64,000 bases of DNA, taken from assembly GCF_003568665.1 (NCBI RefSeq), contig NZ_QXMH01000001.1, forward strand, positions 1,054,001 to 1,118,000, in the 5' to 3' direction. A program made the translations under genes and the position numbers. This DNA is from Chitinophaga alhagiae. GTDB lineage: Bacteria; Bacteroidota; Bacteroidia; Chitinophagales; Chitinophagaceae. The notes beneath the pieces are model-generated. The model was not told the origin of the DNA. It did not search any database and saw nothing but the letters and a program-made list of their open reading frames with translations. Each line of letters opens with the position of its first letter. Positions within the stretch are counted from its first letter, which is position 1. Below, piece by piece: positions 52,631 through 60,190 of the stretch.

Positions 52631-53110
52631 ATGCAATTTTCCACCAAACGCCCCGGCGCGGTAGCGGTACTGGTTACAGGCTGCGCCGTGGGCGTGCTGG
52701 ATGGCGCCGCGGCATTGGTCAATGCCTGGCTCAAGTCCGGCATCCCGCCGGAAAAAGTTTTCAGATACATTGCGAGCGCCATGTACGGCAAAGCGGCCTA
52801 CACGGGAGGCGGGGCCATGATAGCGGCAGGGGTTGTGCTGCACTTTATTGTAGCGGTGATATGGAGCGCCGTATTCTTTATAGCATACCGTTACTGGCCT
52901 TTGCTGCGGGGCAACAAATGGGTAGTGGGCTGTATGTACGGCCTGTTTGTATGGCTGATGATGAACCTGGTGGTAGTGCCGCTTACCCACGTGCCGCCGT
53001 TGACGTTCAATTGGGAGGGCATGATCACCGGCTGGGTGATACACATGCTGCTGGTGGGCATTCCTATTGTATGGTTAACGCAGTGGTGGTACAACAAACG
53101 TGCGCAGTAG
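52631..53110 (+). CDS. Four-helix membrane protein of unknown function
   Basis: A 159-residue protein with four hydrophobic helices (about 9-30, 55-85, 95-118 and 133-152), resembling small YagU/DUF1440-like inner membrane proteins, but I do not recognise it surely. PLTHVPPLTFNWEG is a polar loop between helices three and four. It is a lone plus-strand gene convergent with the dienelactone hydrolase gene, 16 bases apart. Confidence 0.7.
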   Translation: MQFSTKRPGAVAVLVTGCAVGVLDGAAALVNAWLKSGIPPEKVFRYIASAMYGKAAYTGGGAMIAAGVVLHFIVAVIWSAVFFIAYRYWPLLRGNKWVVGCMYGLFVWLMMNLVVVPLTHVPPLTFNWEGMITGWVIHMLLVGIPIVWLTQWWYNKRAQ

Positions 53111-53126
53111 CGCCACATCTTACTTC

Positions 53127-53981
53127 TTACCGCAACGTTTCTTTAAAGAGCTGCAAGGTACGCTCCCACGCCAGTTTGGCGGCCGCCTCATTGTAGCGGG
53201 CGGGAGACGCATCGTTATTGAACGCATGCTGCGCGCCTTTGTAAACATACAGTTCATACCGGGTGCCCGCTGCTTTCAGGGCGGCTTCATAGGCCGGTAT
53301 GCCGGCATTCACACGCTCGTCCATTTCTCCGTAGTGCAGCAGCAGCCGGGCTTTGATCTTCGGTACGTCTGCCGCTTCCGCCTGGCGGCCATAATAGGCC
53401 ACAGCCGCCTTCAGTTCAGGGTCATGCACCGCCAGCTGGTTGGCCATGGCGCCGCCCCAGCAAAAACCGATGCAGCCTGTTTTACCATTGCTGTCTGGCC
53501 GGCTCCTGAGGTAGCTGAGGCCTTTCAGGTAGTTCTGCAGGTTCTGCGCCATGTCCAGCTTGCCTATCAATGTTCTGCCTTCATCTTCATTGGCCGGCGT
53601 TCCCCCAAAAACAGAGAGCGCGTCCACGCCCAGCGCCAGGTAACCGGCCCGGGCCACGCGGCGTGTTACGTCTTTGATATGCGGGGTAAGGCCGCGGTTT
53701 TCATGTATCACCACCACGCCGCCGTATTTGCCCTCCGCCTTCGGTTTTACCAGCAAACCCTTCATGGTTACGCCTTCTCCGGGGTAGGTGATCTCTTCTT
53801 CCGTAAGGTCTTCCGGAAGCGGGGCCGCCGCCGCGCGGGCGTAGTTGGATTCCAGTAAAGGCAGCACCGCCATGGCCGCGGCCATGGTACCGGTGAGCTG
53901 CACCAGGCGCTTCAGAAATTCTTCCCGCCGGAGCGGCTTGTGGGTATACTCGTCAAAGAGGTTGATGATACGCTGGTCCAT
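53127..53981 (-). CDS. Dienelactone hydrolase family protein
   Basis: A 284-residue alpha/beta hydrolase. The nucleophile is Cys in GFCWGGAMA (about 169-177), with the acid and GAQHAFNNDASPARYNEAAAKLAWERT (His) following. Residues 29-50 form a hydrophobic stretch, a possible Tat-like or membrane signal, after a basic start containing RREEFLKRL. Dienelactone hydrolases open lactone rings; many paralogues act on other esters. It probably follows the AhpD-like gene on the same transcript, 27 bases later. Confidence 0.87.
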   Translation of the reverse strand: MDQRIINLFDEYTHKPLRREEFLKRLVQLTGTMAAAMAVLPLLESNYARAAAAPLPEDLTEEEITYPGEGVTMKGLLVKPKAEGKYGGVVVIHENRGLTPHIKDVTRRVARAGYLALGVDALSVFGGTPANEDEGRTLIGKLDMAQNLQNYLKGLSYLRSRPDSNGKTGCIGFCWGGAMANQLAVHDPELKAAVAYYGRQAEAADVPKIKARLLLHYGEMDERVNAGIPAYEAALKAAGTRYELYVYKGAQHAFNNDASPARYNEAAAKLAWERTLQLFKETLR

Positions 53982-54008
53982 ATGATAGCATTTACAGAAA
54001 GGTACGAA

Positions 54009-54443
54009 TTATTCCGGGCTCATGCGGGTAGAGACCCCTATGCGGTTCCAGGCGTTGATGGTCACAACAGCCATGATGACCTGGGCCAGGTATTCTTCAT
54101 CAAAGAGCTTTGCGGCGCGCTCATATACTTGGTCAGACACTTTGTTATGAATGAGCGTTACGGCGTCTGTAAGGGCCAGTATGGCCTTTTCTTCTTCCGT
54201 ATAGAACGGCATTTCTTCCCAGGCCATCAGCCCGTAGATGCGCTGTTCGGTTTCGCCGAGGGCACGGGCTTCCCTGGAATGCATGTCTATGCAATAGGCG
54301 CAGCCGTTGATCTGCGATGCGCGGATGCGGATCATATCCTGGTGGAGCGGGCTGATGCGGGTGGTTTGCAGGTAGGCCTCCAGGGCCATCATGGCTTTGT
54401 AAGCCGCGGGAGAAACATTTTTGATACGGATCCTGTTTGACAT
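54009..54443 (-). CDS. Carboxymuconolactone decarboxylase/AhpD-like protein
   Basis: A 144-residue protein. The redox pair CAYC, followed by the conserved His in CIDMHSREAR (about 48-57), is the AhpD-type active site. Such proteins act as thiol-dependent peroxide or radical detoxifiers rather than true decarboxylases. A 14-bp palindrome lies 54 bases upstream, and a Crp/Fnr gene lies just beyond it, so it is the probable target of that regulator. Confidence 0.88.
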   Translation of the reverse strand: MSNRIRIKNVSPAAYKAMMALEAYLQTTRISPLHQDMIRIRASQINGCAYCIDMHSREARALGETEQRIYGLMAWEEMPFYTEEEKAILALTDAVTLIHNKVSDQVYERAAKLFDEEYLAQVIMAVVTINAWNRIGVSTRMSPE

Positions 54444-54496
54444 GATAATGTTGATTTTGTTCCGTACAAAATTCGCACAACGGCGCCGGCCGGAAA

Positions 54497-54510
54497 TTGA
54501 ACTAGTTCAA
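54497..54510. promoter_or_regulatory. Candidate Crp/Fnr-type operator
   Basis: TTGAACTAGTTCAA is a perfect 14-bp palindrome. It overlaps the stop of the Crp/Fnr gene and lies 54 bases before the AhpD-like start, a common place for an activator site. Confidence 0.5.
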
Positions 54511-55082
54511 GAAATCCGTTTTGCCCTGATCTTGCTCAGGAACTCCGGCGTAAAGCCCAGGTAAGACGCCAGCATGTATTGCGGCACACGCTGCACAAAG
54601 CCGGGGAACAGGGTGGTAAAATGATCGTACCGCTCTTCCCCCGTCTGGGAAAAAATGTATTTGACCCGCAGGTGCGCAGCGGCCAGCGCTTTTTGCAATA
54701 TCAGGCGGAAGTATTTTTCCAGCTGCGGCAACTGCTCAAACAACGCATCCTGCACGGCGCGCGGCAGCACGGCCACCGTGGCCGGCTCTATAGCCTGTAT
54801 ATAGAACTGCGAAGGCGTTTGCAGCTCCAGGCTCTGATAGTCCGTGATCCACCAGTCTTCTATGGCAAAGAGGTTGATCTGCTCGATACCCTTTTCCGTG
54901 ATGAAGTAGGAGCGGCAACAGCCCTTGATGAGAAAATAACTGGCGGCGCATACCTGCCCTTCTTTGAGCAGAAAGGCTTTCTTTTTCAGTTCCCGCAAGT
55001 CAATATACTGTTCCAGCAGGGCGGCTTCCTCGCCGGAGAGCGGTACAAAGCGGCGGATGTGTGCAATAAGGGCGGCAAGCAT
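54507..55082 (-). CDS. Crp/Fnr family regulator
   Basis: A 191-residue protein. The cyclic-nucleotide-like beta barrel runs to about residue 120 (AFLLKEGQVCAASYFLIKGCCRSYF). The C-terminal helix-turn-helix is short: RVPQYMLASYLGFTPEFLSKIRAKR, the pattern of Bacteroidota regulators of this type. No Fe-S cysteine set is seen. It probably activates the AhpD-like and dienelactone hydrolase genes downstream through the palindrome at its 3' end. Confidence 0.88.
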   Translation of the reverse strand: MLAALIAHIRRFVPLSGEEAALLEQYIDLRELKKKAFLLKEGQVCAASYFLIKGCCRSYFITEKGIEQINLFAIEDWWITDYQSLELQTPSQFYIQAIEPATVAVLPRAVQDALFEQLPQLEKYFRLILQKALAAAHLRVKYIFSQTGEERYDHFTTLFPGFVQRVPQYMLASYLGFTPEFLSKIRAKRIS

Positions 55083-55084
55083 AT

Positions 55085-55258
55085 GATACAGATTTCAGGT
55101 ACCTGCAAAAATATCTCAAATTATGCTGGCAGCGGGCAGGTTGGCCCTTGCCGCTAGACAGCATCAGCCGTACCATAGAGATCAACCTGCTGGAGATGCT
55201 GGGCCACCAGCCGCTGCCATCGCCGGTAGAGCCGGTGGGCAAACAGTATTTGCGCTAG
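55085..55258 (+). pseudogene. Possible 3' remnant of a gene
   Basis: An open plus-strand frame ends at TAG 55256-55258 and reads, near its end, like a real protein tail (about 57 codons, including ISRTIEINLLEMLGHQPLPS), without any start of its own. I cannot name the family. It lies between the divergent Crp and AraC genes. It may be the end of a gene lost by deletion, or a chance frame. Confidence 0.3.
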
Positions 55259-55304
55259 CTCTGAAAAATTTCAGTAAATTAGAAGTCCCAAAATCCTGAT
55301 ACCC

Positions 55305-56414
55305 ATGTCAACACTGGACAAGCCAGCCGTTATGAACTTTGACGTTCCTCCTGAAATGGAGCGAGATACGAGTACCTCCCATACCTTACCTGAAAAATAC
55401 AGCCATTACAGCATCAAAGGCACACAGGTCACTTACCGCGAAGGGCCTTTCGGCGCGTTCTTCAAACAGGAGGTGGTAGACCGGGACTGGATCATTGGCT
55501 GGCTGAATTTTGACATCAAAAAGAAGGTAAACCTTTTCCCCATCACAAAAGACCCGCTGCTGGCCCTTTACATTGGTATTGAAGGCAACATCCCGTGTGA
55601 CCTGCAGGGTTCTCCGCTCAAGCTGATGCTGCCGGAAAAGCGCCTCGGTTTCTACTACGTACCGCCCAGCGGTTTCAACAAGGCGGAATTTGAGCCGTTT
55701 CACTATACATCGCTGTACATTTCGTTCTCACATGCCTTCATCACCCGCTTCCGGGAGAAGTATACGTCTTTCCAGCCCTTGCTGGACGTACCCCTGCAAC
55801 AATACCAGCAATATTCTGACGCCATCAAAGCCGCGCAGGCCAAAGGGCATGAGGGTTACAGGGAGTTTGGCGCCATGGTGGACAAACAGGAGAAGCAGGA
55901 AGCGGACGGCGTGCAGGGGCTGTTGTTGCCGCTTGGCAGCGAGCACAGGGAAATAATCAGGCAAATGGTGGGGTACGATCAGAACCCCCACTGGCTAACG
56001 CCTTACCTCTACGGCCAGGTATGGCTCATGATCGTCAGCTATTTTGCGCTGATGACGGAACGCGGCGCCCTGCCCAAAGATGTATTGCGGGCCGTGGACT
56101 ATATGCAGACCCACTACGCTTCTCTCAATAAGAACCACCAGCCCGTTACCCCTACTGACGTGGTGGCCCACCTGAAGGCGGACCCGCGGGAGCTGAACCG
56201 CCAGTTCAATGAGACCTTCGGTAAAAACATGCGGGAATACCTTACAGACGTACGGTTTGCCGAAGCGCGTTTCCGCCTGCGCCGCACAGACAACAAGCTG
56301 AGCGCCATAGCGGCGGAAACCGGTTTGTCTGGCCCTTCACACCTTACCAAACTGATCAAGGCCGAATACGGCGTTACCCCGGCCCAGTACCGCGCCAAGT
56401 ACCGCGACTCCTGA
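55305..56414 (+). CDS. AraC family regulator
   Basis: A 369-residue protein. The C-terminal 100 residues are an AraC domain with two helix-turn-helix units (TPTDVVAHLKADPRELNRQFNETFGKNMREYLTDVRFAEARFRLR and SAIAAETGLSGPSHLTKLIKAEYGVTPAQYR). The N-terminal 250 residues are a ligand or partner domain without a known family. Its target is not evident; neighbours on both sides are unrelated. The gap after it (56415-56614) is AT-rich and shows no gene. Confidence 0.9.
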   Translation: MSTLDKPAVMNFDVPPEMERDTSTSHTLPEKYSHYSIKGTQVTYREGPFGAFFKQEVVDRDWIIGWLNFDIKKKVNLFPITKDPLLALYIGIEGNIPCDLQGSPLKLMLPEKRLGFYYVPPSGFNKAEFEPFHYTSLYISFSHAFITRFREKYTSFQPLLDVPLQQYQQYSDAIKAAQAKGHEGYREFGAMVDKQEKQEADGVQGLLLPLGSEHREIIRQMVGYDQNPHWLTPYLYGQVWLMIVSYFALMTERGALPKDVLRAVDYMQTHYASLNKNHQPVTPTDVVAHLKADPRELNRQFNETFGKNMREYLTDVRFAEARFRLRRTDNKLSAIAAETGLSGPSHLTKLIKAEYGVTPAQYRAKYRDS

Positions 56415-56614
56415 TCTGAGAGCGGAAAAATCAATTCGTACAATAATTTGCGCAGCAAATACAACCTTGCTGTGGAGAAATGTTGTCATATTTGTTCCAT
56501 CAGGATTGACAGACGCCCTCTTTCGAATATAACTAGTAGTGTTTTCTCCAATTTAGCTTATAGCCAGAACTAACTAGGCAAATCCCTTCCCTTCCCAACT
56601 TGAGACAAAAAATC

Positions 56615-56653
56615 AGATATGGCGGCCCCGGCCAACCGGGGCGCGCCGTATCT
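56615..56653 (-). terminator. Terminator after the alpha/beta hydrolase gene
   Basis: AGATA with TATCT, GGCG with its partner, and CCCCGG with CCGGGG form a long stem around a CCAA loop; on the minus strand a T-run follows. The stem overlaps the hydrolase stop codon. Confidence 0.8.
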
Positions 56654-57596
56654 ATTCATTTTCGCGTAAAAATTCTTTTGCCGCCTGCACCCATTCTTCG
56701 CGGTACCGTGGAAGATAGTTGGTATGGCCCGCCTCCGGGAATACGACCAGCTTTTTTTTGCCGGCCAGCGCGCCGTACACCGCATCTGTTTCTTCCCTGG
56801 CCACCCTTTCATCCTTATCACCATAAAAGAACAAGGCAGGCGTTGTAACAGCAGCGGCATAACTCACCGGGCGATGGGAAAAGGCCCAGAAGCCGTTTTC
56901 CACCCCGCCCCAGAACACCAGGAAACCCGCCAGCGGGAAACCCGGCACGCCTACTGCCCTGAACCGCGCGCTGGCGGCATCGTACAGGGTGGCAAAAGGG
57001 CATTCCAGTATGATGCCCCTGGGCCGCAAGGGTTCATCGTGCAGCGCTTTCAGCACAGCGGCGGCCCCCAGCGAGGTGCCCAGCAGGTAGATGTTTTTTT
57101 CCCCCTGCGCGGCCAGGTACCGGTAGGTGGCGGTCACATCTTCCGCCTCCAGGTACCCGATGGTGGTCTGGTTGCCGCCGGAGCCGCCGGAACCCATAAA
57201 GTCTACCAGCATGGTGTTATACCCCAGCGCCAGCAGCTCGTAGGCGCGTGGCAGCATGGCGGATTTTTCCCCGCTGTAGCCGTGGAACAGGGCCACTGTG
57301 CCACGGGCGGCGGGCACCTGCATGTACCAGCATTCCAGGCGCTCGCGGCTTTGCAGGTGTATTGTTCTGTAAGCGCGGTCAGGCTTTTGTTTGTTGACGG
57401 GGCGCGGATTGTCTACCCCAAAGCAGATGGTCTTCAGCTTGCCGGCAATGCCCAGTTTGTTAGGATCGGTACGGGGAGCTACAGTATCCGTGAAGTGCGT
57501 GAATTTCCAGGCGTGAAAAGCAGCAAATACGTTCAGCAACACAAACAGGCCAAGCAGGGACCAGGCCAGCCGCCGCCATATTTTTCCGGTAACCAT
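56652..57596 (-). CDS. Membrane-anchored alpha/beta hydrolase
   Basis: A 314-residue protein with an N-terminal hydrophobic anchor (about 8-30). VALFHGYSGEKS (oxyanion region), GTSLGAAAV (nucleophile Ser in G-x-S-x-G, about 158-166) and the late GHTNYLPR (His) define the fold; a long middle loop may be a lid. The substrate is unknown. ATG 57596 gives the family start; the longer frame overlaps the TfoX gene, which would then lie wholly inside the overlap. It starts four bases after the TfoX stop. Confidence 0.87.
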   Translation of the reverse strand: MVTGKIWRRLAWSLLGLFVLLNVFAAFHAWKFTHFTDTVAPRTDPNKLGIAGKLKTICFGVDNPRPVNKQKPDRAYRTIHLQSRERLECWYMQVPAARGTVALFHGYSGEKSAMLPRAYELLALGYNTMLVDFMGSGGSGGNQTTIGYLEAEDVTATYRYLAAQGEKNIYLLGTSLGAAAVLKALHDEPLRPRGIILECPFATLYDAASARFRAVGVPGFPLAGFLVFWGGVENGFWAFSHRPVSYAAAVTTPALFFYGDKDERVAREETDAVYGALAGKKKLVVFPEAGHTNYLPRYREEWVQAAKEFLRENE

Positions 57597-57600
57597 CTGT

Positions 57601-57948
57601 TTATTTTTTCTTTTGCTTTGAAGACCGGGCAAGGTGGTTGAAAGCCAGCGCCCGGCTGACCCACCAGGCCAGTTGTTTTTTGGTACCGAGGGCGGATTCG
57701 TCCACATACACATATCCCGTCATGGTACGCCCGTTCATCACCATCTGCGAAGCGCCGGGCAGCTCCAGCGCCTCATCCACACCGGCGGGGTCCAGCCGTA
57801 CCATGATATGACTGTCCCGCACGCATACGCACATTTTATCGTTCACCATAAAACAGCAGCCGCCAAACATCTTTTTCTCCGCTGCTTCGTACTGTTCCGC
57901 GGCTATCAGTTCCCGCACCCGGGCCATTAATTTTTCGTTTAACGCCAT
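57601..57948 (-). CDS. TfoX N-terminal domain protein
   Basis: A 115-residue protein. KKMFGGCCFMVNDKMCVCVRDSHIMVRL is the TfoX/Sxy N-terminal signature (K-M-F-G-G...), and NGRTMTGYVYVDESALGTKK closes the domain. Full TfoX activates competence genes in some bacteria; single N-terminal-domain proteins like this are common and poorly understood. ATG 57948 (MALNEKLMARV) is preferred to the longer frame, which adds a tail with no likeness. It is cotranscribed with the alpha/beta hydrolase gene downstream. Confidence 0.88.
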   Translation of the reverse strand: MALNEKLMARVRELIAAEQYEAAEKKMFGGCCFMVNDKMCVCVRDSHIMVRLDPAGVDEALELPGASQMVMNGRTMTGYVYVDESALGTKKQLAWWVSRALAFNHLARSSKQKKK

Positions 57949-58093
57949 GGCCGAAAGATTTTCTGCAAGATAACAGATTCCGCTGTTTTCCGGAACGACA
58001 CGTGTTTCCGGGATAACATAAATACCGGCGGCGCCTACTTTCGGTGAAATGCCTCCCGGGAGCATGCGCTAACGAACGTATCCCGGAATAACA

Positions 58094-58128
58094 AAGGCCG
58101 GCTGAAAAACCTGTTTTCAGCCGGCCTT
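58094..58128 (-). terminator. Terminator after the GH99-like gene
   Basis: AAGGCCGGCTGAAAA and its complement form a perfect 15-bp stem with a 5-base loop, 35 bases beyond the GH99-like stop on the minus strand. T-runs are on both sides. Confidence 0.85.
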
Positions 58129-58162
58129 ATTTTTCCTGTTGGTTACAGCGCTAAAGGCACAC

Positions 58163-59476
58163 TCACCTCACCGGTTTAACGGCGCTAAAGCCGCTCTCCC
58201 CCCTGAACCAGCGCCCCGCCTGGCCGGTGAGCCATAAATAATAGTCTGAAGAAAGCTCGTTCTCTATACCTATGAACTGCCTGTCCCCATGCAGCGGCAC
58301 GTCTGCCTCCCGGGCGCATTTGTAAATGGCGGTACCTTCGTCTATCTCGTCAAACATGGCCACGTACAGCGCTTGCGCCCCGGCCAGTTTGGCGCCCGCC
58401 ACCTGCTTCCACAGAAAATCCCCTTTCCCGCGCGGAATGGAATTGTACAGCGACGGGTCGTTCCTGAGGTTGCCCCAGCTAAAGCCCGGAAACGCCAGCG
58501 GCACGTACGTTACCTGGTTGGCATTGCACCAGGCCAGGTCTCCCGCCAGTTCCGTACCCGCCACGCTGTTGTAACTGTTACTGTTGTAACGGCCTACGGC
58601 CCAGGGCATTACAATGTCCGCGCGTTTGATGAGGGGGTGCAGGAGCGGCGAATTTTCCGTGTCTTTCGTCATCGTTCTCCAGTAATAGGGCACGCCCAGC
58701 ATTACAGACACGCGGTTGTTGCTGCCCTTCAGCCTGGTCACCAGCTGGTCCGCATCTGCAATGGTGTATTTGCGGTTGTCATTGAAACCCACTCCCCATA
58801 TTACCACCAGCGGCTTTTTATTGTGCCGCAGGTAGGTAGGGTGTTCCTTATTGTCAAAGAGCTGGAACAGCTGCTGCAGTTCCGCCCAGTCTTTTTCCAC
58901 CCAGGCCACGTCCGCGGGGGTGCAGCCGCTCAGGTCATACATCACGCAAATAGCGCGGGAGTATTTGCGGGCGGCCTTGAGCGCATTCTCCAGCACCTTG
59001 TTGAAATGGCGTTTCCCTTTGGGGTTGCTGTCTTTCACTTCCACCACAAAACGCTGCATGAACACACCATCTATCCCGTAGTCTTTCATCCATTTGAAAT
59101 GGAGGTCTACGGTCTCTTCATCATACGGGCTGTACATGTACACATCACTGCCGTCAGGGTATTTGAATACCGTTTTGTACTTGCGGGTATACTCCGTCAT
59201 GTCGGGAAAAAAATCTACCGTAGAGCAGCCGGGTTTGAAACCGCCGCAACTGCCGTTCTGCAGGTGGTACCAGCCGCGGCCGGACTCGTCGCCTTCCGCC
59301 GCAAACCAGCCCTGGTAGCCGGCCATTACCAGGTTGTTGTAGGCGGTGTAAAGGCAGCCGGTTTCATCGTACACCGTGTCTTTGGCCATGGGCGGCTCCG
59401 GCGTGGAGCCGCCTGATTTTTTGGCGCAGCTGACGGAAACAAAAAAAATGAATAAAAGGCAAACTGATAAACGCAT
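58163..59476 (-). CDS. GH99/GH71-like glycan hydrolase lipoprotein
   Basis: A 437-residue protein with a lipobox-like signal (VSVSCAKK, Cys17). MAGYQGWFAAEGDESGRGWYHL, YSPYDEETVDLHFKWMKDYGIDGVFMQRF and YVAMFDEIDEGTAIYK are landmarks of the GH99/GH71-like group, which includes endo-alpha-mannosidases and alpha-mannanases. The FDEIDEGT acidic pair is in the catalytic region. It is the last gene of a polysaccharide utilisation locus, so it probably acts on an alpha-mannan or related glycan at the cell surface. Confidence 0.87.
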   Translation of the reverse strand: MRLSVCLLFIFFVSVSCAKKSGGSTPEPPMAKDTVYDETGCLYTAYNNLVMAGYQGWFAAEGDESGRGWYHLQNGSCGGFKPGCSTVDFFPDMTEYTRKYKTVFKYPDGSDVYMYSPYDEETVDLHFKWMKDYGIDGVFMQRFVVEVKDSNPKGKRHFNKVLENALKAARKYSRAICVMYDLSGCTPADVAWVEKDWAELQQLFQLFDNKEHPTYLRHNKKPLVVIWGVGFNDNRKYTIADADQLVTRLKGSNNRVSVMLGVPYYWRTMTKDTENSPLLHPLIKRADIVMPWAVGRYNSNSYNSVAGTELAGDLAWCNANQVTYVPLAFPGFSWGNLRNDPSLYNSIPRGKGDFLWKQVAGAKLAGAQALYVAMFDEIDEGTAIYKCAREADVPLHGDRQFIGIENELSSDYYLWLTGQAGRWFRGESGFSAVKPVR

Positions 59477-59493
59477 GTTGAATCTTTTAGTGA

Positions 59494-60171
59494 TCAGATA
59501 TCCAGTTGTACCACCGGTGCATAATTAAACTTGGCATCGCCATTGTCTATAACGGCGCCTACCCGAAAATAGTAAGACTTGCCCGGCTTCAGTTGCGAGC
59601 TGTTGGAGGGCAGGTCTATACTGAGCGTATAAACATGGTTGGGATCTACCACGGCGTTGATCTCCGACTCTGCCGCCACAAAACGCATGGGCTCACCCAC
59701 CCGCGAGTCCTGGTGGGCATAAAGCCCTATCTTTTTCACATGGGTGGTCACGTTCTGCTGCAGCTTGAAAGTAGCCACTACCGTGGTGCCGTTCTTCACA
59801 ATGCTGGCCTCTTTTATGCGGATGTAAGGCACCACCGTGAAATCCAGCGTGGTATTGCCGGAAATCTGCACGTCTTGCGGCGCCACGTCAATAAAATTGC
59901 CGCGTACGGGCTGTACGGTGTAGGTATTGGCAAAGAGCAGGGAATTAGCGTAGGTACCGTCGTTTTTAACAATGAGTATCTGCTTCTCCACGGGGTCGTA
60001 ACCATGTTCTGCAATTTCTATGGTAGTGCCCCTGATAATGTCCTGCTCCACCAGCGCTTTTGTTTCAGCGTCTATGAAACTGCCTGACAGGGCGGCATTA
60101 GGGCCATCATAGTTATCTTTTTCGCAGGCCATAAAAACCAGGGCGGCCATGCATATGATCATCTTTTTCAT
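59494..60171 (-). CDS. DUF3823 lipoprotein
   Basis: A 225-residue protein with a lipobox (FMACEK, Cys16). DNYDGPNAALSGSFIDAETKALVEQDI is the DUF3823 opening, a beta-sandwich that lies between SusD and the enzyme in many loci and is thought to bind glycan. ATG 60171 (MKKMIICM) gives the signal peptide; the longer frame adds a tail with no likeness. It is 19 bases after SusD and 17 before the GH99-like gene, in one operon. Confidence 0.87.
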   Translation of the reverse strand: MKKMIICMAALVFMACEKDNYDGPNAALSGSFIDAETKALVEQDIIRGTTIEIAEHGYDPVEKQILIVKNDGTYANSLLFANTYTVQPVRGNFIDVAPQDVQISGNTTLDFTVVPYIRIKEASIVKNGTTVVATFKLQQNVTTHVKKIGLYAHQDSRVGEPMRFVAAESEINAVVDPNHVYTLSIDLPSNSSQLKPGKSYYFRVGAVIDNGDAKFNYAPVVQLDI

Positions 60172-60190
60172 AAAGAACTGTTTTAACCGG

